Origin: Dysidea avara
Lineage: Eukaryota; Porifera; Demospongiae; Dictyoceratida; Dysideidae
Length of the DNA stretch: 64,000 nucleotides
Direction: 5' to 3'
Assembly: GCF_963678975.1 (NCBI RefSeq)
Contig: NC_089275.1
Coordinates: 38,168,819-38,232,818 of the forward strand
Every line of letters begins with the position of its first letter. Positions within the stretch are counted from its first letter, which is position 1. This document shows positions 11,337-21,680 of this stretch, one piece after another. The notes beneath the pieces were generated by a model. It had not been told where the DNA came from. It did no database searches and saw nothing but the letters and a program-made list of their open reading frames with translations. The translations under genes were made by a program, and so were the position numbers.

Positions 11337-11403
11337 TAATATGTTCACAGTTTGCTAACTTGGAGAAAGATACAAGATACAGGCAACCTTGTGAGCATTA
11401 TAA

Positions 11404-11557
11404 GTACCAGGAGGTGCCCAGTGACTTTAAAGTGACATCCCATCTGAAATTACTTACAGTAGTCATCTTAATGAGTTACAGTACCAGGAGGTGCCCAGTG
11501 ACTTTAAAGTGACACCCCATCTGAAATTACTTACAGTAGTCATCTTAATGAGTCACT
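11404..11557 (+). repeat. Two-copy 77 bp direct repeat
   Basis: GTACCAGGAGGTGCCCAGTG and the following 57 bases are repeated head to tail with almost no change, giving a 77 bp unit. It looks like a recent local duplication. No function is apparent. Confidence 0.8.
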
Positions 11558-11828
11558 ATACCAAGTTTGGTGCTTTGGACCACCACATCATAAAATATGG
11601 TGTAAAAGACCGGACTAGCAGCTAAATTACAATCATCATCAGATTTAGCTAACATGTCACATCCATGCAAGTATAGTAATTAACCTTAATTTTGCATGAT
11701 CCAGTCAAGTACCGGAAGCTTAAGATCACTTATAAAGCAAAAATGTTTTCCTACGGAGATGTCTTCATGGTTAATAATTATGTAGATGTCCCACCGAGGG
11801 GTCCGCAACGCAGCAAAATCACGTACGA

Positions 11829-12078
11829 GATTCAGAATCTTTACGGATTCACCGGAGATTCAGAGATTCCGAGGGATTCAGTCGAGATTCTCCGGGATTC
11901 ATGCAGATTCGGTGGGATTCACCCAAGATTCAGTGGGATTCACTCGAGATTCAGTGGGATTCACTAGAGATTCAGTGGGATTCACTCGAGATTCAGTGGG
12001 ATTCACCCGAGATTCAGTTTATATTCAGTGAGATTCACCCTAAATTCAGGCAGTGAGGTTCACCCGAGATTCGAGGAT
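11829..12078 (+). repeat. 21 bp minisatellite (GATTCAGTGGGATTCAC)
   Basis: Roughly ten imperfect copies of a 21 bp unit, AGATTCAGTGGGATTCACTC with one more base. The unit is a multiple of three, so an artificial 7-residue repeat appears in open frames. It starts directly inside the left terminal repeat of the C48-carrying element, and a GATTCAGG sequence also sits inside the right terminus, so it may be a subterminal array of that transposon. Confidence 0.85.
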
Positions 12079-12893
12079 TCAATCAAATTTAACCCGGCCA
12101 AATCTCAGAGGTCGGCTTTCTAGCGACTAAATATGTTCACCAGGATATGTTAGTGTCAAAAGCAGCTCTAAGGGAAGTTTTGGATTCTGCTTCGCAGAAG
12201 TGCATTACAGCATCTCAAAGAATATTTATGGCTAGGGATTGTCGTGAGTGGTTTCCTGCCTCCCCAGACTGACTCTTTAGTTAGTTAAATGTACATGCAT
12301 GTATACTTACTTTATGTTTTGTACTCCCTTGCCATGCCCACCCAGGCGTTTTTAACCAACCCTGTCTGGTGGTCGCATGTGACCGAGGATTCCTTAATGT
12401 TAGTGTAAATGTTTGTGTCTCATATAATAATGATGGTTTCTCTCTCTCTTCAGCTAGTGAATATCATAAGTTTGGCATTGTAGCTACGTAACTTGGACAA
12501 CACTGATCAAGCAGCATGGACTCAGTAGCTAGCTAGCTCTTCATACTGGCTCAGTGTGATGATTTCTTGTACCAAAATTTAACTACCGAATGTCCAGCTT
12601 ATATATATATATATATATATAGGCTGCCACTAGTGTCATTAGGCAACTTGCAGTTGTAGCTGCTCGTATTATACATATATGTACAAGTGTAATATTTCTT
12701 GTAGCAGATGTATCATGTATATAAATATACCTCACCAGTTTTAGTACATGCCATGGAGATGGCTAATTGGACTGAGACTCGGAATAAAACTATGCACTAT
12801 ATGCATCTATACACCAACATCAAGATCATGCATGACAAGTAATCATGCCATGTGTACACTAACATAACATATTAACTGTAAGGATTTCACTTT
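12079..12893. other. Gene-free stretch with a dispersed repeat and (TA)n
   Basis: About 12285-12460 resembles 57750-57875: both contain ACTCCCTTGCCATGCCCAC, GCATGTGACCGAGGA and a TTTGTGTCTCAT stretch, so this is a dispersed repeat. A (TA)n run is at about 12600-12621. No exon is seen. Confidence 0.55.
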
Positions 12894-13420
12894 TCATTTA
12901 CAGTTTTTACAAAACCATTTTTGTCCTGGTACAATATTGTTATCAGTGCCTATGCACTCAAAGTGAAACCATTCTTTACACGTCATTTTGCCACATTGCA
13001 CCATTTCCTTTTTCTTGTCATTTGGTGACCTACAGTAACAGTACACTTCTGTTTTCACAATCTTTGATTGAAGCACTCTTTTCTCCCTGATAGTCGGAAA
13101 TAGGGCCATTCTTTTAGTCTCAAGGCAAGTAAGTATAAGTGTTCTCTCATCAAGCCTTGATTGTACACAATTGATGATGGATCTTGTCCATGGACAACAC
13201 TGGTAATATAAGCGGCTGCTAACAGTCCACAATCATTGTCTCCAGATTGTTTGTTAACATTAGCAATTCCAACGGTAAAATACTTGTTCTTGGTAAACAC
13301 AAGTTGCGACAGCAGTAATCTTGTGTGCTCATGGAGCAAAGAGTACTTAGAATCATATAGAATAACATCAGCACTATCAGCATTTCCACTAGCCGATGCT
13401 ACTACCCAATGATTACGGTT
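12894..13420 (-). pseudogene. Ulp1-like C48 cysteine protease with C-terminal PHD finger, broken
   Basis: Reading leftward, the sequence encodes NRNHWVVASASGNADS, then VILYDSKYSLLHEH, VNKQSGDNDCGLLAAAY and GLMREH. These supply the His (HW), Asp (YDS), Gln (QSG) and Cys (DCGL) of a C48 SUMO-protease-like active site. A one-base frameshift near 13145 moves the frame to LILTCLETKRMALFPTI. A PHD-type zinc finger follows, with C-x-C, Cys, HxxEC-like and a final CKNCK, and then a stop at 12894-12896. The N-terminal side is cut at about 13420 by a LINE tail. In metazoan genomes this arrangement usually belongs to transposon-encoded proteins rather than host SENPs (family knowledge). Confidence 0.75.
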
Positions 13421-14400
13421 ATTTATTTATTATTATTTATTGTTGATCAGCAGGACCCTCCAGGGGTATAATGCTGATGTGCAATTACATGTGTACAATT
13501 TCAATTAGTTACTTAACTATATAAGTATGTACAATTACGACAAGTTACTTAATTATATACATATGTACAATTACAATAATAAACTATAAAAATATATACA
13601 ATTACGATAAGTTACTTAACCATATACATAAAAGGGGCTAATTTTTGCTTAAATTCTTCAACACAGTCAGTCTCAATAATCTCAGCATCTAATCTATTCC
13701 ATTCTGGTACAGTTCTTGGGAGTAAGGAATATTTATATACATCAATTCTTGGTTGGTAAGGTACTAGTTCAGGGGCGGATCCAGGAGCTGGCAAGGGGAG
13801 GGGCACAAATAGGCTAAGTTGTAGGTGGTGGGGAAGTAGATTCTCTTGTCACAAGTTAGTTGCTGCATTTTTGAAGCACCAAACAATCACCTCTTTGTAG
13901 TGTCTCACTGTTGAATTTTTCCCTTTGCAGATGGTTGTGAACTCTTAAAAGCTGTTCAAAAGGTTTCGAATGTCTTAAACAACAGCAACACGATAATTAT
14001 TTTTAGAGGCGCTTAGTACGTACGAAGGTGCTGGGTAACTATTTCACAACTAGTTTGACTGGTTTGCTTTGATTTCAGGTGAAATTCTACCATATTTTCA
14101 CAAGTTTAATAGCAAAACTGATCCTGGCCTGACAAAGTTCAGTATTTTATTAGGAAGTAGCTATGGCTAGCTTCTCTACAAGGTGAGAGGGGGGGGGGGG
14201 GGGGGGGGGGGCATTTGCCCCAAATGCCCCATCCTGGATCCGCCATTGTAGTTTAAAGTTGTGTGAGTGTCGGGTCCGTAATACAGTAGATTAAAGTATC
14301 TGCAATGATGTCAATCCTGTGGGAATTGCATGGTGTCATTTTCTGTAAATCTTGTTTCAGGGTATCTTGCAAAGAATGAATATTAGGGAAATTGGCACTT
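13421..14400 (-). mobile_element. LINE 3' end inserted in the C48 gene, itself split by a MITE
   Basis: On the minus strand the reverse-transcriptase C-terminus reads TVLRTRHSHNFK, then LVPYQPRIDVYKYSLLPRTV, PEWNRLDAEIIETDCVEEF and a stop near 13612. This is the usual end of a jockey/CR1-type ORF2. The 3' tail ends in a run of AATAAT units at 13421-13445 that joins the protease fragment directly. The frame is interrupted by the MITE at 13770-14248. The upstream part beyond about 14300 is degraded. Confidence 0.75.
13770..14248. mobile_element. MITE, CAGTGGCGGATCC family, copy 1
   Basis: About 479 bp, starting CAGGGGCGGATCCAGG and ending CCTGGATCCGCCATTG. It is flanked by the 5-base duplication TAGTT (13765-13769 and 14249-14253). 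Removing it restores the LINE frame NFKLVPYQ. It contains a run of about 23 G (14189-14211). Relatives with 5-base duplications are at 15080-15361 and 46359-46645. Confidence 0.85.
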
Positions 14401-14621
14401 CAACCTTGACTGTTAGCTAGGTGTTATTGAAAAAGCACAACATGGCATGCAATTCAGTCCTCAATTTAGTCTCAACACTATTAAGCCTGTTGATTTTATT
14501 CAAGGATTAGGCTTTTCAGAGTCACCTAGCTTGACAAAACCTCTTGATGAAACGTGGATTTAACAGCAAAGTTTTGTCCTCCATACGCGTCCATACGCGA
14601 AGTGGTTTGTTTTCTATGTAC

Positions 14622-14713
14622 CTGTCATCATTTAGTCTGCCTTCCACACCTCGCTCCGAGCTGCCCTCGCATCTGTCCAAGTCCTGAGCCAAATCCACTG
14701 CAGCTTCAGACAT
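14622..14713 (-). CDS. Candidate first coding exon of the C48-carrying element
   Basis: The ATG at 14711-14713 opens MSEAAVDLAQDLDRCEGSSE and runs to a good splice donor (ACAG|GTACAT at 14622/14621). Reading on gives a stop near 14522. The stretch is richer in CpG than its surroundings, and it lies about 300 bases inside the right terminal repeat on the same strand as the protease fragment. That is where a transposon gene would start. No family is recognised and the link to the protease is an inference. Confidence 0.35.
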
Positions 14714-15018
14714 CGAGCTAGCACTGATCGAATAACCAACTATTGTACAACACAGTCAACACCTGAGCTATTGCCAGCTATCACAACGTACCAGTGTTAG
14801 CAACAGACAAAGGTGAGCTCTTGCGCGAGCCAAGTCAGTGCAACGACACGAGGTAACACCTCCAGCCGATCGCAAATTTTTCGTAGATCACGTGATCAAT
14901 ATCCGGAAAATTCCCGAAAATCTCCGGAAAATCTCCGGAAAATCTCGTGATAAGATACAAAGATTCAGGCTCAAGGTGTACGAGATTCAGGTTGCGTTGC
15001 GGACCCCTCGTGTCCCAC

Positions 15019-15960
15019 AAAAAGATCTGTGAAGGAAACGGATAGACAGTACTAAACTGGATTAGGCACTTACTTTGGACAGTGGCGGATCTGGGGAAAG
15101 GGGGGCACAGTACGTCCCCCCCCCCCCCCCCTTTCAAAAAATAGCATACAAGATCGAGATACTCTAATAGAGCAGTCACAGTGTTCATGAGGCAGTATAG
15201 CTTAACTATGAAGCTATGAATAAGGATCTTTATATACTTTATTATAGTAAATACATTTAATTTGATAAAGGGCAGCCATTATTGCTGTGACCTTCTTTTT
15301 TCTCTCTCCAACTTTTTTCAGCAAGGTGCCCCCCCCTCTTTCTAAACTCTGGATCCCCCTGTTGGACTAGAAGCTATTCTATATGCAAATGTTATATATA
15401 TATTATTTTATTTCATGAAAGCAAATCTAGGATAGAAATTAACAATGTGATGTACAAAAAGTTGTACTGTGGTTGAATCCCAAGTGGCAACCCACACCGA
15501 TTAAGATATTAGGTACCTGAAGCATATAGGCAGAATTATTGTACTGTACATGTGTTATAATTGTTGCCCCCATTACAGAAAAGAAAAACAAACAGTCAAT
15601 AAACTAATAAAATAATCAGTAGCCCAGTGACCGTTTTATGTTAATTTGTTCTAGGGATCTGTGAGAAGGATAAAGCCTGAGGGAGTCATGCAGAATACAT
15701 ATATGCAGAAAAATGTTAAGGGAATAATTATTATAAATTATCATTCATACTAATCTGACAAGGATTGGAGAGGCAGCTAACACATTAATTTTTAGCTAGG
15801 TCTCTATAGTGCAGTGACACTCATGAACAACTTATTTTATATATCCCTGCAACTGTGCATGTGCAATCTTGTATAGGCACCAGTCTATTATGCTTCTAAT
15901 ATATTATGCTGCAGTAAACAGTTTATTATGCTTAATACTGTTTATCCGGAAGCCTATATA
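15019..15960. repeat. Dispersed repeat block shared with 29449-30480
   Basis: CAAAAAGATCTGTGAAGG, AAGCTATTCTATAT and GAAATTAACAATGTGATGTA occur here and in the same order at 29449-30020. A further part (about 15720-15960) matches 30170-30430 in reverse orientation, via AGCATAATAGACTG-like and ATGAGTGTCAC sequences. At 29449 the block follows a LINE C-terminus, so the first part may be LINE 3' untranslated sequence. Confidence 0.55.
15080..15361. mobile_element. MITE, CAGTGGCGGATCC family, copy 2
   Basis: 282 bp, CAGTGGCGGATCTGGGG to GGATCCCCCTG, flanked by TTGGA at 15075-15079 and 15362-15366. It includes a C-run at 15116-15131 and the dispersed GATCGAGATACTCTAATAG motif at about 15150. It splits the repeat block shared with 29449-29510, where the empty site is visible. 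Confidence 0.8.
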
Positions 15961-16406
15961 CTGCAGGTTTATTGAATGCAGATGAATGCAAATGCGGATG
16001 ATGCTACTAGTACTTGCCTTTAAAATGGCACAACATGAATTTTGGTGATTGCTGAAGTTTCAATCCAATTCAGTTACCAAAATGCTGCACGGTGTACCTC
16101 AAATACAACTGTCAGCCACAAATTATTATGTTTTGAGTCTAACAGTTGGAGACTTGACGCAGTGTTCTAAAATAATCAATCCATAAATGTCACAATAACC
16201 AAATAATGATCCATACAACAATGTATAACAACACAATCAATACTGGTACACATAGTAAAATACATTAACAGTTTTTTAAAAAAAATTTTACAAGACTTTA
16301 TCACTCATTGATAATTAGCATTTTAAAAACAATACATATATTATAACTTATACATAAAAATCTTCAAAAACACATTTCATATTATACATATAAGATTTAG
16401 ATGAGT
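15961..16406. other. Gene-free stretch
   Basis: AT-rich sequence with no supportable exon. If 16407-16506 is a terminal exon, the part from 16280 to 16406 would be its 3' untranslated region. Confidence 0.4.
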
Positions 16407-16506
16407 TCACAACATCATACTGTCAGTTTCAGTCCCAACGTCTGTGTAGTCCGATGTAGTGCTAGAAGATGACACAACATTGATTATTACATCAACAGGT
16501 ACGTAG
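16407..16506 (-). CDS. Possible orphan terminal exon
   Basis: A short open frame follows an AG at 16507-16508, reading YVPVDVIINVVSSSSTTSDY, then TDVGTETDSMML and a stop. It is rich in Ser/Thr/Asp, like a cytoplasmic tail, and lies 2.2 kb downstream of the Frizzled-domain gene on the same strand, so an alternative last exon is conceivable. The acceptor has a weak pyrimidine tract. Low confidence. Confidence 0.25.
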
Positions 16507-18716
16507 CTATGTTTTGAACAAGATTGCGTTTAAGACAACTAACATTATTTTGGTGTTAGTGCAGATAATGCAATGCATATTCAGAAACAAGAACTCAGAC
16601 AGTATGACAATTCTGGTAAAGAGTAACAGTGAACTTACATACCATTGAACACATACAGTATGCATTCATGTACACAACACCCGCGTGCACACACACAAAA
16701 TATGCGTAACAGACAACCGTTTAATTAGAATCTTTTTCTAGCAAGGGATTTTGCGTGTGCTAAGTCACAAATTACACACTGTACTACTAATGTTTATATT
16801 ATGTACATTAAATATATAGACACTCTTTGTAGACAAATAACACTTTTGGGAAGGTGCAAGTTCAGCTATGACACTACTCCATTACTGTCACAATCAATCC
16901 TGTCTTCTCTCCAGCTCTGTTTTATTAATTTTTATTTAATAGGCGCAGCCAAGTTTGCCTTAAAAGTCTGTGGGAAATCTGTACCCACAGCCGGAATACA
17001 TGGAAGTAATTGCAACTATGGTACTTACCTATACACATACAATTATAATTTTAAAGATACTATTAAAGTATCTAGACTGGAATTTTAAAACAGGGAATGT
17101 AAAGTTCACGAGTTACTGGGATCAAAATCAGTAAAGAAATAATTTATAACAGGAAGAATTTCAGCTGTCTATTAATGATATTATTGGTATGGCATTCCAC
17201 AAGCAAGGAACTCTATTGAAACTAGAATGTCTAGTGTAGTTGTTAGATGAGAGCATGTGACTAAAGCCTTTTGAAGTAGAGAAGTACTGGATAAAAAAAG
17301 AATATGAAATGGTAAATGCTGAAAATGGCAATTTGATGTTTTTGATTGATAAGTCTAGAAATAGTACATCGGTGATCTCATAAAGTCATAATTATGTAGA
17401 TACATAAGTTGTAAATGATTGAGTTACACTCTTGATGTCATGATGAGGCTGCTAAATGGGGGTAACAGTAAGGTTGTACTAGGAACAGGCAAAGTCTGTT
17501 AGATTTTGAAAGGATCTGCCACTGTGTAACAAAATTATGATTCAGCATTAATGAGAAGTTGAAGTAGCTACACCATATAGCTAGAGCTGGGCCAAAGTTT
17601 GTACAATGAAGTGGCCTTGAGCTTAAGGTTAGCTAACTATATAGCTGTACCTTTATTTTATTTTATTTTATGATCTTTTATAGCCAGATTGGTTTATGAT
17701 GATGTACTTCATTATCTTGTAATTTGAGGTTAAAAAACAAGAATTGATTATTGAGGCTTGTTTCTAAAGCTATTTTTGGACCTACTTCACATGACCATTG
17801 TAGCTAATAAAGTGTACAATTTTATGTAGTTTTGACCAATTTTGGTCTTTCAGTTTCCAGTTTCAATTTCAGTTTTCAATTTTCACTGTTTCCAATGTCC
17901 CAGAGCAATCACCCCAATAGACTGTACTATGTACTGTATAAATATTCTGAAATCATTGTATAATCAATGAATATTTTTTTTTGTAAAACAACTCACTGAT
18001 TTTGCCATATAGCAAGAAATTTTTTGAGGGATGAAATTTTCACGAATTTTGTGAGCAATGATAGCTTGTAATTGTGAAATGTTTGAGGTTATTTATTACC
18101 TAACCAAAATCGTTTACTAGACTTTCGTGAATTAAAGTAATTCTGAATATAGAATTTTACACTGTTTCACGAAGTTTCATCACTCAAAAATTTCTGGCTA
18201 TACAGTAGTTGTCTTCTGTAGTTGCTGAGTGTATATCCAAGATTTGGTAATGGTAAAAGTTAAAGGTGTATGCATGCCCAACAAATAATACAAGTACATA
18301 CAAACATCAAAGATATTTATACGTACACTATGCTGAGCAGCTGATACAATATATACATACATACAATGGGACCTCATGCAGACATTTGAACCTCCTGAGG
18401 GTTTACCTGATACCTGAAATGTTTGTGTCTGTAAAGTTGTGTCTGTAAAGTTGTGTGCAATTAATAAAAAGGAACAAATTTTCAATGAGCTACTTTTAAA
18501 ATTCAGAGTTCAGATACATGCATTAAAAGTGTTAGTTAATGAGCTGCTAACCCTGTGTACATAGATACGTATGTGCATATATAAAACATAAGGACGCCAG
18601 CATATTTTAGTTGCATAGTTAAGGTTCCACAGTAGCTCTAGTGCATAACACATTGGTTGGTCCCATAGGGTTCATTACACCATTACACATCATAGAGAAA
18701 TAATATAAGCTGTGTA
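16507..18716. other. Gene-free stretch
   Basis: I see no exon I can support. The longest open frame (16801-17088, plus) has no recognisable domain and no codon pattern that stands out. There are short AT-rich runs and a few CACACA stretches. Confidence 0.4.
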
Positions 18717-18961
18717 TTACACATACGTTGTAACTGAATCATCATAGATGTTTAATTTCAATGGAGCAGTGTCTGGTTTAATGAGCACAGCTTCGTAACG
18801 TTCTTGAATTCTTCTTTTACACCCATACCGTATTAGCAGTAGAGTGAGCACGGTGATACAGATGACTGCAACGAGTGATGTTATCACTATACCAACTACA
18901 TGTCCATCATCAGGATCACCAAATTGAACTGTGGTAGGTGATGATGACGCTAATGTTGCTT
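18717..18961 (-). CDS. Frizzled-domain single-pass membrane protein, last exon (TM and cytoplasmic tail)
   Basis: The exon follows an acceptor (TTCCAATTAG) and begins AA, completing a Glu codon with the G left by the exon ending at 22395. It encodes a short stalk (LEATLASSSPTTVQFGDP), one hydrophobic helix (VVGIVITSLVAVICITVLTL), a basic stop-transfer RYGCKRRIQERYE and a tail of about 30 residues. The tail ends DDSVTTYV, where T-Y-V fits a class I PDZ ligand. There is no second hydrophobic segment before the stop, so this is not a seven-helix Frizzled receptor, and the KTxxxW Dishevelled-binding motif is absent. The intron to the previous exon is 3.4 kb and full of transposons. Confidence 0.75.
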
Positions 18962-19487
18962 CTAATTGGAAAATGATTGAATGAATCACACACACGCGCA
19001 CGCACGCATACGGACACACGCATGCGCGCATGCACACACACACACACAGAGGTAAAAATCATGTCTCTAACTTGTACAAGGCTAACTACTTTTGGACGCA
19101 GCTTAATCTATATACCAAATGTTCCAATTTTGTTTTGTTATTTTAATAAGGCTTATAATCAACACAATTGGCATTTGCCAAAATGTTGTTAGCTAAAACC
19201 TAGTGAGTCGAATGATCACCAAATTTTTCTTCTGTGTACCTGTATGTGCATGTACGGTACATGTTGTTGTGATTGAATACTACCAATATAATGAACAATC
19301 TTCTTGCCAAATGGTCTACTCAATAGTGAGGTGCACTGTAACATATAAATTATGTACATGCTCATAAATATGAAACCAAACAGCTTTTTTTTGTATGCAT
19401 GCTACACTGAGAAATGCTTTTGGCATAAGAAATGCATACATACAGTACTATTATGCAATACTGAAATCACAATAGTAATACAATTAT
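18962..19487. repeat. Intron sequence with CA-rich microsatellite
   Basis: A degenerate (CA/CG)n run lies at about 18989-19048. The rest, to 19487, is intronic sequence of the Frizzled-domain gene with no visible exon. Open frames made of Thr-His or Cys-Val repeats here are microsatellite artefacts. Confidence 0.6.
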
Positions 19488-20163
19488 CAAGACACATGGT
19501 AGTGTGTTGTGCGGCCCAAGAAGCCGGCGCACAACACCCATGAGTATATTGACAGGAAGAATGAAAACGCAATTTTCGCACCTCCGTAGCTCTGTGCTGC
19601 CTTGATGAAACACAACACTTTTGCTGTGGACACACCCGCTAACTTCAGTATCCCACATACCAAATTTGAGCAAAATCGCCTCAGGCATTCCCGAGATATG
19701 CAACTTCATAAATTGGCTTAGTTTCTTCTCTTTTTTTCTTATTATTTTTCTTCCTCTTTTTGCACACTTACAAAAACTGCTATAAAACGCGAACGCTATA
19801 TCGGATTGCCTTGAAATTTTGCACACAGAAGGGGGGTATAACGGTGCATCTCGGTACCAACTTTGGCTGGAATACAATAAATAGGCAAAGAGTTATTAGC
19901 GATTATTCACGAAAAATAACATCAATATGTTGTCACGCCTACAGGGTAAACCGCTTATGGGAAGAAGCTGAAAATCGGTGGGTGAATAGGTTAACTATTG
20001 AACCTCAAACCTTTTGTGGTTTGAAAGAAATCGAGCTAAAAACCAGGAAGATACAACAAAAAAAAACAACAGTGTGTAACAATTATGCAATCGAGATTAG
20101 CTAATAAAAAACTACTACTTGTCACGCCTACCAGAAAAACCGCTTGGGGTAATGCTTTGAAAA

Positions 20164-20950
20164 TTGCTGTACAGATGGAGTAATCATCTTAGAAAGGCTG
20201 TTCAGTGGTGTAGAAGAATCAGACATGGGCTTCAAAAGCATTTACCAGAAGTTTTTAAACTTTATGCTGACCTTCCAGGTTATCTTGCCAGTGTCAGCCC
20301 TCCTAGCACTATCCCCACCGAACTTTCTACCTCCCTTAGCAGACCTGACTTGGTCTTGGTTTCTAAGGATTCCATCTACCTATTTGAGCTGACCGTTCCC
20401 ACTAATACCCAGCAACACTTATTGGCTGCATTGGCTGCAAGAGCTTGGAAGGAAGATAGATATGGCTCTTTACTGTATGATCTTCAATGCACTGGATTAG
20501 TTGTTGGTCTCATTTCTATCGAGATAGGATGTCTGGGTCACTTTATGCCAGAAACACTTGCTCAAGTGGCTACTGCTTGTTGTGTGTCAAAGAAAACTGT
20601 CTGGTCACTGTTTGAGCAGGCTGCTCGTATTGCAACTCCTGCTATTACAGAATTTTCATTTCTAGAGCTTCCCCTAAGTGGGGTCTATTGGACTTCCTGA
20701 CCTGAACCTTGTTACTTTGTAGTTATAATTTTGTACTGTAAGTTAAGTAATGTAAGTCTTGCCAGGGCTCCTGCACTGATCACTCTGGCTATCAGTGTAC
20801 GTAACCCTGAGTCTAGGCCGCTGTTTGTATACTATATTGTCTTAATGATCAATAAGATGTTATCATCATCATTAAAGCCACGGAGTTATAACACGAAATC
20901 CAACTTGGCGTAGCAAGTGCAAGATCGAGATACTCTAATAGAGCAGTCAT
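20164..20950 (+). mobile_element. LINE-encoded C-terminal nuclease-like domain fragment
   Basis: An open frame of about 178 codons reads RIRHGLQKHLPEVFKLYADL, LPGYLASVSPPSTIP, SLSRPDLVLVSKDSIYLFEL, IEIGCLGHFMPETL and ARIATPAITEFSF, with a stop at 20698-20700. RPDLVL followed by YLFELTVP resembles the D and E positions of a PD-(D/E)xK nuclease fold; in this repeat family the segment lies downstream of reverse transcriptase. A decayed copy is at 9300-9960. The GATCGAGATACTCTAATAG motif follows at about 20924. Confidence 0.7.
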
Positions 20951-20964
20951 CCTAATAGAGCACT

Positions 20965-21495
20965 AACCCTGAAGAGAATTTAAGAGATCAGCTAGAAACA
21001 AGTAACCTGTATAGAGATCAGCTAGAAACAAATCACCCTGTAGAGAGTTCAGTAACAAACAATTCACTCTGTAGATAGATCAGCTAGAAGAAGTTATCTT
21101 GTAGGGAGTTCAACTACAGAAAGAGATAGTTCAGCTAGAATAAGTCACCTTGTAGAGAGTTCAGCTACAAACAATTCACCCTGTACAGAGATCAGCTAGA
21201 AGAAGTTACCTTGTAGAGAGTTCAGCTACAAACAAATAACCCTGTAGAAAGATCAGCTAGAAGAAGTCACCTTGTAGAGAGTTCAGTTACAAAGAAACCA
21301 CCATGTAGAGAGTTCAGCTACAAACTAGTGACCCTGTAGAGACATCAGCTAGAAGAAGTTACCCTCAAGAGAGTTCAGCTACAAAGAAACTATCATGTAG
21401 AGAGTTCAACTACAAACAAGTGACCCTGTAGAGACATCAGCTAGAAGAAGTAACCTTGTAGAGTGTTCAGTTACAAAGAAACCACCATGTAGATA
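20965..21495 (+). repeat. Minisatellite (GATCAGCTAGAAGAAGT / GTTCAGCTACAAACAA)
   Basis: About 530 bp of imperfect tandem repeats alternating GATCAGCTAGAAGAAGT and GTTCAGCTACAAACAA halves separated by ACCCTGTAGAGA-like linkers, a higher-order unit of roughly 70-75 bp. The units vary in sequence and length, so the array is not recent. The regular spacing is not CRISPR-like. Confidence 0.85.
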
Positions 21496-21680
21496 ATTCT
21501 GTAATAAATATACGCATTATATGTGTAATTTGTACATTTACTGATTAGAAATATTTAAAGTGTTTAACATCTGCTTCATCTTTTCTTCTTTCTGTGGTAA
21601 AGAAAAAATATAGGTTTAAAAAGTCCCAAAGCTGGTCCTAGGCCGGCTTTGGGGTATACAAATACAAAACGAAGTGAAAT

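Larger units (their letters stand above)
11788..15018 (-). mobile_element. TIR-bounded element carrying a C48 protease/PHD gene
   Basis: The two ends are inverted copies sharing CGAGGGGTCCGCAACGCA (11796-11813 and the reverse complement near 14993-15010), followed inside by a TACGAGATTCAG-type sequence. Between them, on the minus strand, lie a candidate first exon (14622-14713) and a broken Ulp1-like protease plus PHD finger (12894-13420). DNA transposons that carry C48 proteases are known (for example Zisupton and some Mutator-like elements). No transposase core is visible, and a LINE has replaced or split the middle. Assigning the whole interval to one transposon is an inference. Confidence 0.5.

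Noticed and set aside
11692-12031. Seven-residue repeat protein (FTRDSVG / RFSGIHS)
   Set aside because: Artefact of a 21 bp minisatellite whose unit length is a multiple of three; open in two frames at once.
16801-17088. 95-codon frame MYIKYIDTLCRQ
   Set aside because: No domain, no splice context and no paralogue; length is within chance for AT-rich DNA of this size.
20965-21495. Regularly spaced repeats that might suggest a CRISPR array
   Set aside because: Units are imperfect and contiguous, no unique spacers separate identical repeats, there are no cas genes, and the setting is eukaryotic.
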